Below, piece after piece: positions 1 through 7,073 of a stretch of 16,777 nucleotides of DNA. Made by a program: the position numbers and the translations under genes. This DNA comes from Aquitalea sp. Its GTDB lineage: Bacteria > Pseudomonadota > Gammaproteobacteria > Burkholderiales > Chromobacteriaceae. Position 1 is the stretch's first letter, and every line of letters begins with the position of its first letter. The notes beneath the pieces are model-generated. The model did not search any database. It was not told where the DNA came from and saw only the letters and a list, made by a program, of their open reading frames with translations. Location: NCBI GenBank assembly GCA_019232735.1, contig JAFANL010000209.1, positions 1 to 16,777 of the forward strand, written 5' to 3'.

Positions 1-727
1 CCGTCATTTCCGTCCCTATGGCCTGACCAGCCGGATGAGCTGGCCAGACTGGAAGCGTTATGCCGGCTTTCTCAAGCTGGGCCTGCCCATCGGCCTGTCC
101 TTTTTTGTCGAGGTGAGCCTGTTTTCCTTTATCGCCCTGCTGATTGCCAAACTGGGCATGACGGTGGTGGCCAGCCATCAATCCGTGCTCAATTTTTCCA
201 GCATCATCTACATGCTGCCGCAAAGCATCTCGACCGCCCTGACCGTCAGGGTGGGCCAGCGTGTCGGGGCCGGCGATTATCAGCAAGCCCGCTTTGTCGC
301 CGGAGTCGGTCTGCTGGTGGGACTGGCCACCGCCTTGTGCACCATGCTGCTGGTGCTGTGGCTGCGCAGTGACATCATGGCCATCTACTCGCCGGACCCG
401 CAGGTCATCGCCATGGGCTCCAGCCTGTTGCTGTTTGCTGCGGTATTCCAGTTGACCGATGCCGCCCAAACCATCGCCTCCGGCGCCTTGCGCGGCTACA
501 AACTGACCACGGTGCCGATGATCATCCACATTACCGCCTTCTGGGGCATAGGCCTGGGGCTGGGCATGACCCTGGGGCTGAGCGACTGGCTGGTCGCCCC
601 CATGGGCATTTACGGCTTCTGGCTGGCGCTGGTATTCAGCCTGTCCATTGCCGCCCTGCTGCTGGTCGGCTATCTGGCGCGCGAAAGCCACCAGCGCCTG
701 CACCGTCAAATCTTGCAAGAAAGCTGA
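1..727 (+). CDS. MATE family multidrug efflux pump, C-terminal half (5' end outside window)
   Basis: This is an inner-membrane cation-coupled multidrug/toxin exporter of the MATE (NorM-like) family. The reading frame is already open at base 2, and the residues before the first internal Met (RHFRPYGLTSR) read as ordinary MATE sequence, so the gene begins left of the window. About 241 residues are visible, roughly half of a normal 450-residue MATE protein. They contain about six hydrophobic segments, starting with the repeat opening LKLGLPIGLSFFVEVSLFS, which is typical of the second MATE bundle. The segment with LPQSISTALTVRVGQRVGAG is also family-typical. The stop lies 2 nt before murB, so the two are probably cotranscribed. 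Substrates cannot be read from the sequence. Confidence 0.9.
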   Translation, partial: RHFRPYGLTSRMSWPDWKRYAGFLKLGLPIGLSFFVEVSLFSFIALLIAKLGMTVVASHQSVLNFSSIIYMLPQSISTALTVRVGQRVGAGDYQQARFVAGVGLLVGLATALCTMLLVLWLRSDIMAIYSPDPQVIAMGSSLLLFAAVFQLTDAAQTIASGALRGYKLTTVPMIIHITAFWGIGLGLGMTLGLSDWLVAPMGIYGFWLALVFSLSIAALLLVGYLARESHQRLHRQILQES

Positions 728-729
728 AG

Positions 730-1755
730 ATGAAGTTGTCGATTCAGTCACACGTCTCACTCAAACCCCATAACACCTTTGGCATGGAGGTACAGGCCGC
801 ACAGTTCTGCCGCTTGACCGACCTGGCCCAGCTGCCGGCCTTGCTGGCTGACAGCAACTACCAGCGCGGCCCGGTACTGTGGCTGGGCGGTGGCAGCAAT
901 CTGCTGTTGACCCGCGATTACCCCGGCCTGGTGGTCAAGGTGGAACTGGGTGGCATCCGCCTGCTGCAACAGGATGGCGACAGCCTGCTGGTGGAAGCCG
1001 CTGCCGGCGAGAACTGGCATCAGTTTGTGCGCCACTGCCTGCAGCAAGGCTGGTACGGGCTGGAAAACCTCAGCCTGATTCCCGGCACCGTGGGCGCCTG
1101 CCCGGTGCAGAACATTGGCGCCTATGGCGTGGAAGTGAAGGATCACATCGAACAGGTGGTCTGCGCCGATCTGACAGCCAATGCGGCCACGGTGGTGCTG
1201 GACAATGCCGACTGCCACTTTGCCTACCGTGACAGCATCTTCAAGCACGCAGCGGCCGGGCGCCTGCTGGTCACCGCCGTGCGCTTCCGTCTGTCGCGCC
1301 AGCCGCAATTGAAAACCGCTTATGGCGATATCCAGCAAGAACTGGAACATCGCGGTATCACGCAGCCTTCGCCGCTGGATGTCAGCAATGTGGTGATGGC
1401 CATCCGCGCCAGCAAGCTGCCAGACCCGGCAGAACTGGGCAATGCCGGCAGCTTCTTCAAAAACCCCGTCATCGCTCAACAACAGGCCGATGCGCTATTG
1501 CAGCGTTTTCCAGCCTTGCCCCACTACCCGGCCGGCCCGGGGCGGGTGAAACTGGCTGCCGGCTGGTTGATCGATCAGGCCGGGCTGAAAGGCTATCGCC
1601 AGGGCGATGCCGCCGTGCATGCGCGCCAGGCGCTGGTACTGGTCAATCATGGCCGCGCCAGCGGCAGCCAGATGTGGGCATTGGCCCGCCACGTGCAAGA
1701 TACGGTTCAACAACGCTATGGCGTGGAACTGGAAGCCGAACCGCTGGTCCTGTAA
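730..1755 (+). CDS. murB: UDP-N-acetylenolpyruvoylglucosamine reductase MurB (type I)
   Basis: MurB is a cytoplasmic FAD enzyme that uses NADPH to reduce UDP-GlcNAc-enolpyruvate to UDP-MurNAc, the second committed step of peptidoglycan precursor synthesis. At 341 aa it matches the E. coli-type (type I) enzyme in length. FAD-binding motifs are visible: GGGSNLLL at about residues 53-60 and LIPGTVGACPVQNIGAYG at 116-133. YRDSIFK (166-172) carries the substrate/active-site Arg. GNAGSFFKNP places the catalytic Ser at 241, and the C-terminal LEAEP places the catalytic Glu at 337. The ATG follows the MATE stop by 2 nt with only a weak purine-rich ribosome site, which suggests translational coupling. 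A HAD phosphatase gene follows 26 nt later on the same strand. Confidence 0.97.
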   Translation: MKLSIQSHVSLKPHNTFGMEVQAAQFCRLTDLAQLPALLADSNYQRGPVLWLGGGSNLLLTRDYPGLVVKVELGGIRLLQQDGDSLLVEAAAGENWHQFVRHCLQQGWYGLENLSLIPGTVGACPVQNIGAYGVEVKDHIEQVVCADLTANAATVVLDNADCHFAYRDSIFKHAAAGRLLVTAVRFRLSRQPQLKTAYGDIQQELEHRGITQPSPLDVSNVVMAIRASKLPDPAELGNAGSFFKNPVIAQQQADALLQRFPALPHYPAGPGRVKLAAGWLIDQAGLKGYRQGDAAVHARQALVLVNHGRASGSQMWALARHVQDTVQQRYGVELEAEPLVL

Positions 1756-1781
1756 ACCTGACCCACACCACGCGAGCCCTC

Positions 1782-2408
1782 ATGCCTATCTCAACAAAAC
1801 AAGCAGCCACACCGGTCCTGGTTTTTGATCTGGGCGGTGTACTGGTGGACTGGAACGGCATCGATCCCTTGATGGCGCTGTCACAGGGGCGGCTGGAGCG
1901 CGAACAGGCCAGACAGTTCTGGATGCATACCCCGGCCGTGGCGCTGCTGGATACCGGCCGGATCAGTCCACGGGAATTCGCCCGACTGATGGATGACACG
2001 CTGCAACTGGGAGTGGGTACGGATGCCATGTTGCAAGCCCTGGATGACTGGCTGCAAGGGCCGTTTGCCGGGGTAGCCGAATTATTGGCGCAACTGGGCC
2101 AACATTACCGGCTGGCGGTATTGAGTAATAACAATGCCCTGCACTGGGGAAAAATCGAGCGCAAATTCGATTTGCTGCCGTACTTTGAAACCTGCTTTGC
2201 TTCGCACCAGATCGGCCTGCGCAAACCGGATGCAGCTGCTTACCGGCATGTCCAACAGGCCTTGCAGGTGGAGGCGGCAGATATCGTGTTTTTTGATGAC
2301 AACATCGAATGTGTGACGGCAGCACGCGACTGCGGCTGGCAGGCCTACCACACCATCGGTCTGCCCGCGGTGAAGCAGGCCATCCAGACGCACGGCCTGC
2401 TGGCCTGA
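1782..2408 (+). CDS. HAD-superfamily phosphatase, YihX-like
   Basis: This is a 208-aa cytoplasmic haloacid-dehalogenase hydrolase. Motif I is VFDLGGVLVDW with nucleophile Asp16, motif II is VLSNNN with Ser115, motif III is Lys148 in LRKPD, and motif IV is FFDDN with Asp172-173. A helical cap lies at about 25-100. The layout and the DLG form of motif I resemble E. coli YihX, an alpha-D-glucose-1-phosphate phosphatase, but the substrate here is not shown by the sequence. The frame is open further upstream into murB. I chose the ATG at 1782 because the homology begins there and it lies 26 nt after the murB stop; its ribosome site is weak. It probably belongs to the MATE-murB transcript. It converges with the MAPEG gene, with 6 nt between the stops. 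Confidence 0.87.
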   Translation: MPISTKQAATPVLVFDLGGVLVDWNGIDPLMALSQGRLEREQARQFWMHTPAVALLDTGRISPREFARLMDDTLQLGVGTDAMLQALDDWLQGPFAGVAELLAQLGQHYRLAVLSNNNALHWGKIERKFDLLPYFETCFASHQIGLRKPDAAAYRHVQQALQVEAADIVFFDDNIECVTAARDCGWQAYHTIGLPAVKQAIQTHGLLA

Positions 2409-2418
2409 GCCCGCTCAG
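2405..2418. repeat. 14-bp palindrome spanning two convergent stop codons
   Basis: CTGAGC-CC-GCTCAG is a perfect 6-bp inverted repeat with a 2-nt centre. It contains the TGA of the HAD gene (top strand) and the TGA of the MAPEG gene (bottom strand). There is no T-tract on either side and the loop is too small for a normal terminator hairpin. It may simply reflect two TGA stops facing each other. Confidence 0.6.
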
Positions 2419-2795
2419 ACCACGCCGGCGGCACTGACAAACAACAGTACCACCATGGCGTAGCCGCCCATCCAGCACAGCGAACGCAGACTGGCCTGGT
2501 CGGCGATATAACACAGGCCATGGCCCAGGCGCAGCACCAGATAGACCACCGCCAGCAGATCCAGCCGGAATAAGGGCACCTTCATCATCCAGGCCAGCAA
2601 CATGGCGGCGGCGTAACTGGGGAAAGCCTCCCAGGCATTTTGCTGTGCCCAGTAAGCCCGCAAGCGCCAGCCCGTGGCAGCAGCCAGCCCCACGCGCGGC
2701 TGATGGTTGTCATAAGCGGTGCCAACCTTGGACAGCAAGGCCCATAGCAGGGGCAACAGGGAAACCAGCAGGATACTCCACAGGGCAAACGGCAT
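2415..2795 (-). CDS. MAPEG family membrane protein
   Basis: This 126-aa inner-membrane protein has four hydrophobic segments, at about residues 4-22, 58-73, 78-96 and 106-125. It carries the MAPEG signature in the first loop (QQNAWEAFPSYAAA, residues 51-64) and the RLGHGLCYIAD segment (89-99). MAPEG proteins include glutathione-dependent transferases and peroxidases, but bacterial members of this short type are mostly uncharacterised, so no reaction is assigned. The ATG has a good ribosome site (GGAGG, 7-8 nt upstream). The gene starts 36 nt after the stop of the CbiM-like gene on the same strand, so the pair probably forms an operon. It runs tail-to-tail into the HAD gene. Confidence 0.85.
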   Translation of the reverse strand: MPFALWSILLVSLLPLLWALLSKVGTAYDNHQPRVGLAAATGWRLRAYWAQQNAWEAFPSYAAAMLLAWMMKVPLFRLDLLAVVYLVLRLGHGLCYIADQASLRSLCWMGGYAMVVLLFVSAAGVV

Positions 2796-2831
2796 GGCAA
2801 AGCCTCCGGCAGATGAAAAGAAAATGGCGAA

Positions 2832-3503
2832 TCAGGCTTCCGGCCCGCGCCCGAGATAAGCCGTGTCATCGAAGGTACTGACCCACTGCGGCCGGTACAC
2901 GATCAGAATGGCCATCACCAGTCCGCTGGTAAAGGCCTCGGACCATGACAGCAGGAAATAAAAGGGCAGCGCTTCATCCAGCAGGTAATCCCAGCCATAG
3001 CCGCCACTGAGCCCCAGAGCCAGCATCCCGGCCCCGGCCGCCACACACAGGCTGAGTCCGCCAGCAATAAAAGCATTGATGAACACATAGACAAACAACT
3101 GGGCTGGCAACCGCTTTCTGGCCACATGCAACAACAGTGTCGCCGTCAGCACCGGCAACACCCCGCTCAACAGGCAGTTCAACCCCAGCGCCAGCGCATC
3201 ACCATGCCCGCCAGCCACCAGGGCCAGCAACAGCAGCGCCACCGCCAGCATGGCCAGCCATGGTCCCATCAGCAGGGTCAGCACCGTGCAACCCAGCAAA
3301 TGGAAGGACAAGCCCGGCTTCAGCCCCCCCTTCATCAACCATAGGCCCAACAACAGCACGCAGGCCCCCATCCAGGCATTGCATGCCGCCCCGTCCAGCT
3401 GCCGCCAGCGCACCTGAGAAACGGCATAAGCCAATAGCAGGCCGGACAGTGCCATGGCCGCATACAGCAGCCACGCGGGGAACAAGACAGCAGGCAAATC
3501 CAT
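2832..3503 (-). CDS. CbiM/COG3235-type integral membrane protein (ECF-permease-like)
   Basis: This 223-aa polytopic membrane protein has about six or seven hydrophobic segments. The core GLKPGLSFHLLGCTVLTLLMG (around residues 60-80), the GHGDALALGLNCLLSG stretch and the following LP(V)LT segment match the CbiM-like COG3235 family, annotated as energy-coupling-factor permease-like. True CbiM/NikM subunits bind cobalt or nickel through an N-terminal Met1-His2 and a later His. Here the later His (His68) is present but residue 2 is Asp. No ATPase (CbiO) or CbiQ/CbiN partner lies in the window, so metal transport is unproven. The open frame runs to 3656, but the ATG at 3503 has a GGAG site 6 nt upstream and begins the homologous region. 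It is divergent from nadC, 106 bp away. Confidence 0.78.
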   Translation of the reverse strand: MDLPAVLFPAWLLYAAMALSGLLLAYAVSQVRWRQLDGAACNAWMGACVLLLGLWLMKGGLKPGLSFHLLGCTVLTLLMGPWLAMLAVALLLLALVAGGHGDALALGLNCLLSGVLPVLTATLLLHVARKRLPAQLFVYVFINAFIAGGLSLCVAAGAGMLALGLSGGYGWDYLLDEALPFYFLLSWSEAFTSGLVMAILIVYRPQWVSTFDDTAYLGRGPEA

Positions 3504-3531
3504 GAATTCTCCAGCCCGACACGGTGTGCGC

Positions 3532-3537
3532 ATCATA
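3532..3537 (-). promoter_or_regulatory. Possible -10 box for the CbiM-like/MAPEG operon
   Basis: TATGAT on the bottom strand (five of six consensus bases) lies 28 nt before the ATG at 3503. I could not find a good -35 element at 16-18 bp, so this is a weak prediction. It shares the 106-bp divergent region with the nadC promoter candidate. Confidence 0.3.
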
Positions 3538-3554
3538 CCACCCTGACGATAAGC

Positions 3555-3583
3555 CCCACAGCAATGGCATCGCCAGATACAAT
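3555..3583 (+). promoter_or_regulatory. Candidate sigma-70 promoter for nadC
   Basis: A TACAAT -10 hexamer (3578-3583) lies 26 nt before the nadC ATG. It has a poor -35 candidate, CCCACA (3555-3560), 17 bp upstream. The transcript would start near 3590, giving a 5' leader of about 20 nt. Confidence 0.4.
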
Positions 3584-3609
3584 AGCGGTTTTGCCGCCAG
3601 GGTCCCATC

Positions 3610-4452
3610 ATGAGCAAACAGCCAGCCAACCACCTTATCGCCCAGCAGGTCAGCATTGCGCTGGCGGAAGATATCGGTCAGGCCGACTGGACTGCCCAGC
3701 TGATTGATCCGGCAGCAGAAAGCACGGCCACCGTAGTGTTGCGCGAGGAGGCCGTACTGTGCGGCAAAGCCTGGTTCGAAGAATGCTTCCGCCAGGTGGA
3801 TGAGCGCTGCAGCGTGTTGTGGCAGGCCCGGGAAGGCCGCCAGCTGGCGGCCGGCACGGTATTGTGCGAGATCACCGGCCCGGCCCGAGCCCTGCTGACA
3901 GCCGAACGCTCGGCCCTCAACTTCCTGCAGACCCTGTCCGCCGTCGCCACCCAGACCCGCCGCTACGTGGACGTGGTAGCCGGCACCCGCGCCCGCATCC
4001 TGGACACCCGCAAAACCATGCCCGGCCTGCGGATAGCGCAGAAGTACGCCGTCACGGTTGGCGGTGGCGACAATCAGCGCATCGGCCTGTTTGACGGCAT
4101 TCTGATCAAGGAAAACCACATCATGGCTGCCGGCGGCATCCGCCAGGCTCTGGAGCAGGCTTTCCGCCTCATTCCGCCCGGCGTCACGCTGCAAATCGAA
4201 GTGGAAAACCTGGACGAACTGCAACAGGCGCTGGATGGCGGTGCCAAGCTCATCCTGCTGGACAATATGTCGCTGGACGATATGCACGCCGCGGTAACCC
4301 TGTGCGCAGGCCAGGCCCAGCTGGAGGCCTCCGGCGGTGTGGACATGGACAGCGTACGCGCCATTGCGGAAACCGGGGTGGATCGCATCTCCATCGGCAA
4401 GCTCACCAAGGATATCCAGGCCATCGATCTGTCGATGCGTTTCCAGCACTAA
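3610..4452 (+). CDS. nadC: Nicotinate-nucleotide pyrophosphorylase (quinolinate phosphoribosyltransferase)
   Basis: NadC converts quinolinate and PRPP to nicotinate mononucleotide, CO2 and PPi in the cytoplasm, the last step of de novo pyridine ring synthesis. The protein is 280 aa, the usual length. Visible active-site stretches are ERSALNFLQ (99-107), DTRKTMPGLR (132-141), KYAVTVGGGDNQR (145-157), ILIKENHI (164-171), EVENLDEL (197-204), LLDNMS (216-221), ASGGV (240-244) and TGVDRISIGKLTKD (255-268). The ATG at 3610 gives the standard N-terminus. nadA and nadB are not in the window, so this gene stands apart from the rest of the pathway. The diguanylate cyclase starts 90 nt downstream on the same strand with no terminator between that I can see. 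Confidence 0.97.
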   Translation: MSKQPANHLIAQQVSIALAEDIGQADWTAQLIDPAAESTATVVLREEAVLCGKAWFEECFRQVDERCSVLWQAREGRQLAAGTVLCEITGPARALLTAERSALNFLQTLSAVATQTRRYVDVVAGTRARILDTRKTMPGLRIAQKYAVTVGGGDNQRIGLFDGILIKENHIMAAGGIRQALEQAFRLIPPGVTLQIEVENLDELQQALDGGAKLILLDNMSLDDMHAAVTLCAGQAQLEASGGVDMDSVRAIAETGVDRISIGKLTKDIQAIDLSMRFQH

Positions 4453-4525
4453 ATCCGTGCCAGCCATGCACGCAGCACGAAGCAAGGACAGGTCGCCGCG
4501 AGGGATAACAGGCCATTAACGGTAG

Positions 4526-4539
4526 GTCGGCCAGCCGAC
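4526..4539. repeat. 14-bp perfect palindrome just upstream of the diguanylate cyclase start
   Basis: GTCGGC-CA-GCCGAC is a 6-bp inverted repeat with a 2-nt centre, ending 3 nt before the GTG at 4543. There is no following T-tract. It could be a protein-binding dyad or a structure overlapping the ribosome site; the sequence does not decide. If translation starts at the TTG at 4576 instead, the dyad lies 36 nt upstream in the leader. Confidence 0.5.
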
Positions 4540-4542
4540 ACG

Positions 4543-6444
4543 GTGCTCATCTTTATCAACGGGGAAAACAGCGTTTTGCGCAAGCAACAACTGGGAAACG
4601 GCAAGCTGGCCAAGTGGCTGGCGGCAATCTTTCTGGCCAGCACATTGCTGGTGGTCGTGCTCGACCTGGCGGGCAGCCGCCAGCAAGGGGAAAGTGAAGC
4701 CCGTAACCAGGCAGCCGGCTTGTCCGAGCTGCTGGAGGAGCGCCTGTCCTCCGGCCTGCGTGAAACCAGCCTGATCCTGAAAAGTGCCAGTGACAGCAAT
4801 CTGGTACAGCAATTACTGAACAATCGCCTGCTCTCGCAGGAACAGCAACAACGCCTCGATCTGCAAATGCGCAGCAAACTGCGCCAGATGCCGTATCTGA
4901 AGCAGATCGACATCCTGGATAGCACTTGCTATGTGCTGTACTCCAGCGAAAAGAGCGGCCCGGCCTCGCAACTGAAAACCGATTATTGCCGTTGGTATCA
5001 CCGCAATGGCGCCCCGGACAGCAACTTCACCTCCACGCGCAAGGAACAGGCACAGAACGGCATCGTACTGGTACAGAAACTGCTGAATCAGGATGATGAA
5101 GTGGTTGGCATGGTGGTGGGGGTACTGGACAAGCGCTTCTTCCAGGCCGAGGTTTCCAAGCTGCCGGTTGGCCATTACGGGGAAATCCTGGTGCTGGACC
5201 AGCGCCAGATGCTGCTGGCCAGTTGGCCCGAGTATGGCGACAACAATGGCCAGCCGCTGAACGAGATGCAAAGCAGCGAAGTACTGGATCGCCACGACAA
5301 TTATCTGCAATTCCGCGCCAGCTCCATTCTGGATCAGGAAGTCCGGCTGTACAGCTCGCGCCTGATGGAGGGCTTTCCCTTCCGCGTGATCGTGGGCATT
5401 GCCGAGCGCGACTTCACCCGTGCCTACAACGACAAGGCCACACTGGCCCTGCTGGCCTGGCTGTTTACCGCAGGCCTCACCCTGCTTATCCTGCGCAGCC
5501 ATCTGGCCAGCATTCGTCAGAACCAGCTGCTGCAAGCCAGCGCCGCCCGCATCCGCGACAGCGAGGAAAAAGCACGCCTGACCCTGGACACTGCACCGGT
5601 GGCACTGATTCTGGTCGCCACCGACAGCATGCGCATCATGCGGGCCAATGCACCGGCGCGGGACATGTTGCAATTGCCAGCCAAACCTGCCGGCCACGAG
5701 GCCAAGGGCGACCTGCTGGATCTGCCGCTGCAGCTGTCACCCGTCACTGACTGGCTGGCCAGCGGTGAAGTGGTGTCCAACCGCGAGGTGGAACTGGAAC
5801 GCGAAGACCGCAGCAAGCTGTGGGCCATCGTCTCGGTGGAGGTGATGCCCTTGCAGCAGATACCGACCGCCCTGATTGCCCTGTATGACATTTCCGAACG
5901 CAAGGCGCTGGAACAGGAACTGGAAGAAAAGAACCGCCTGCTGAACGAGATGGCGATTACCGATCCGCTCACCCGCCTGTGTAATCGCCGCCATGCCGAC
6001 CAGGCGCTGAAGGAAGAACTGCAGCGCTGCGAACGCTACAGCCAGCCCATGTCGGTGGCGGTGTTTGATATCGACCACTTCAAGCAGTTCAATGACAGTT
6101 TTGGTCACCAGGCAGGTGACAATGTGTTGCTGGCAGTCGCCAATGCCGCCGTGGACTGCACCCGTAATACCGATATCTGTGCCCGCATCGGCGGCGAGGA
6201 ATTCCTGGTGCTCTTCCCCTGTACCCGTCTGCGCGATGCCGAAAAGGTGATGGCGCGGATACAGCAGGTGCTGGCCGGGACGGTATTTCCGTTTACCAAG
6301 GACAAGGTCACCTTCAGCGGCGGCATTACCGACTGGCGGCCTGGCGATACCCCATCGGCCATTCTGAATCGTGCCGACAAGCTGCTCTACCAGGCCAAGA
6401 TGGCCGGGCGCGACCTGATGCTGAGCGACGGCAACGAGGACTGA
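4543..6444 (+). CDS. Membrane diguanylate cyclase: periplasmic Cache-like sensor, PAS-like domain, GGDEF
   Basis: The predicted role is synthesis of c-di-GMP from two GTP in response to a periplasmic signal. The protein is 633 aa from the GTG start. One transmembrane helix lies at about 23-44, a large periplasmic region of double-Cache type at about 45-298 (with VVGMVVGVLDKRFF and GHYGEILVLDQRQMLLASWP), and a second helix at about 299-317. A short linker helix follows, then a PAS-like domain (about 340-450), a coiled linker (452-470) and a GGDEF domain (471-625). The catalytic motif is GGEEF (550-554), with DIDHFKQFND at 509-518. An inhibitory I-site, RNTD (541-544), sits exactly five residues before it, so product inhibition is likely. 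There is no ATG near the N-terminus. GTG at 4543 has a poor ribosome site, while TTG at 4576 has GGGGA about 10 nt upstream and would remove 11 residues. Confidence 0.9.
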   Translation: MLIFINGENSVLRKQQLGNGKLAKWLAAIFLASTLLVVVLDLAGSRQQGESEARNQAAGLSELLEERLSSGLRETSLILKSASDSNLVQQLLNNRLLSQEQQQRLDLQMRSKLRQMPYLKQIDILDSTCYVLYSSEKSGPASQLKTDYCRWYHRNGAPDSNFTSTRKEQAQNGIVLVQKLLNQDDEVVGMVVGVLDKRFFQAEVSKLPVGHYGEILVLDQRQMLLASWPEYGDNNGQPLNEMQSSEVLDRHDNYLQFRASSILDQEVRLYSSRLMEGFPFRVIVGIAERDFTRAYNDKATLALLAWLFTAGLTLLILRSHLASIRQNQLLQASAARIRDSEEKARLTLDTAPVALILVATDSMRIMRANAPARDMLQLPAKPAGHEAKGDLLDLPLQLSPVTDWLASGEVVSNREVELEREDRSKLWAIVSVEVMPLQQIPTALIALYDISERKALEQELEEKNRLLNEMAITDPLTRLCNRRHADQALKEELQRCERYSQPMSVAVFDIDHFKQFNDSFGHQAGDNVLLAVANAAVDCTRNTDICARIGGEEFLVLFPCTRLRDAEKVMARIQQVLAGTVFPFTKDKVTFSGGITDWRPGDTPSAILNRADKLLYQAKMAGRDLMLSDGNED

Positions 6445-6455
6445 GCCCGCGCGGC

Positions 6456-7073
6456 CTACACGGCCTGCTGCAAGGCTTGTGACAACAGCCGCAGCATGGC
6501 GGCGGTCGCCCCCCAGATGGTGTAATGCTGCCACTGCATGGCCAGATACTGCCCCTGCACGCCATCGCGCACATAGCTGTGCTTTTCGTATTGGCGGCCA
6601 TCCAGCGCCAGCGCCAAGGGCACTTCAAACACCTCGGCCACTTCGCCCGGCTCCGGTCGCAGCTGCAGTGGCGGTTGCAGCATGGCCACCACCGGCGTGA
6701 CCACAAAGTCGGTAATGGTGACGTATTGCGGCAAGGTTCCCAGCACCACCACCTGCTCTTGCGCCAGCCCGATTTCCTCCTCTGCCTCGCGCAGCGCCGC
6801 TGCAATGACCGAGCTGTCGCCCTCGTCCACCTTGCCGCCAGGAAAGCTGACCTGCCCGGCATGCGTGGACAGGGATTCGGTACGTCGCGTCAGCAATACG
6901 GTGGGACCGGCCTCATGCCATACCAGCGGCACCAGCACGGCAGCCGGTCGCTGTTTCGCTCCGGCCACCCGCCAGGGAATGTCACCGGCACGTCCATCAA
7001 ATGCGAACCCTGCCAGGCGCTGGCGAATCCAGTCCTGGGCCTCCTCCTTCTGAGCCGGCCACATGGCGGTCAT
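6456..7073 (-). CDS. NUDIX hydrolase, CoA pyrophosphatase (NudL-like)
   Basis: This 205-aa cytoplasmic NUDIX protein probably cleaves CoA or its derivatives into 3'-phospho-AMP and phosphopantetheine. The family signature of CoA pyrophosphatases (UPF0035) is visible: LLTRR (60-64), then HAGQVSFPGG (71-80), then REAEEEIGL (95-103). The Nudix box has Asp where the consensus has the first Glu, plus one extra residue before REAEEEIGL. E. coli NudL, as I recall it, shows the same pattern, so this is not a defect. The ATG at 7073 overlaps the stop of the upstream TRIC gene as ATGA, a typical coupled start. A second ATG at 7064 has AGGA about 8 nt upstream and is a fair alternative. The gene converges with the diguanylate cyclase, with 11 nt between stops. 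Confidence 0.9.
   Translation of the reverse strand: MTAMWPAQKEEAQDWIRQRLAGFAFDGRAGDIPWRVAGAKQRPAAVLVPLVWHEAGPTVLLTRRTESLSTHAGQVSFPGGKVDEGDSSVIAAALREAEEEIGLAQEQVVVLGTLPQYVTITDFVVTPVVAMLQPPLQLRPEPGEVAEVFEVPLALALDGRQYEKHSYVRDGVQGQYLAMQWQHYTIWGATAAMLRLLSQALQQAV

Noticed and set aside
1824..1838. HAD motif I reads DLG, lacking the second Asp of the DxD motif, suggesting an inactive enzyme
   Set aside because: The same DLG form is found in the active phosphatase YihX, and motifs II-IV are intact.
6532..6845. NUDIX box deviating from the consensus, suggesting an inactive NUDIX protein
   Set aside because: The deviation (Asp for Glu and one extra residue) also appears in NudL-type CoA pyrophosphatases, and the REAEEEIGL core is intact.
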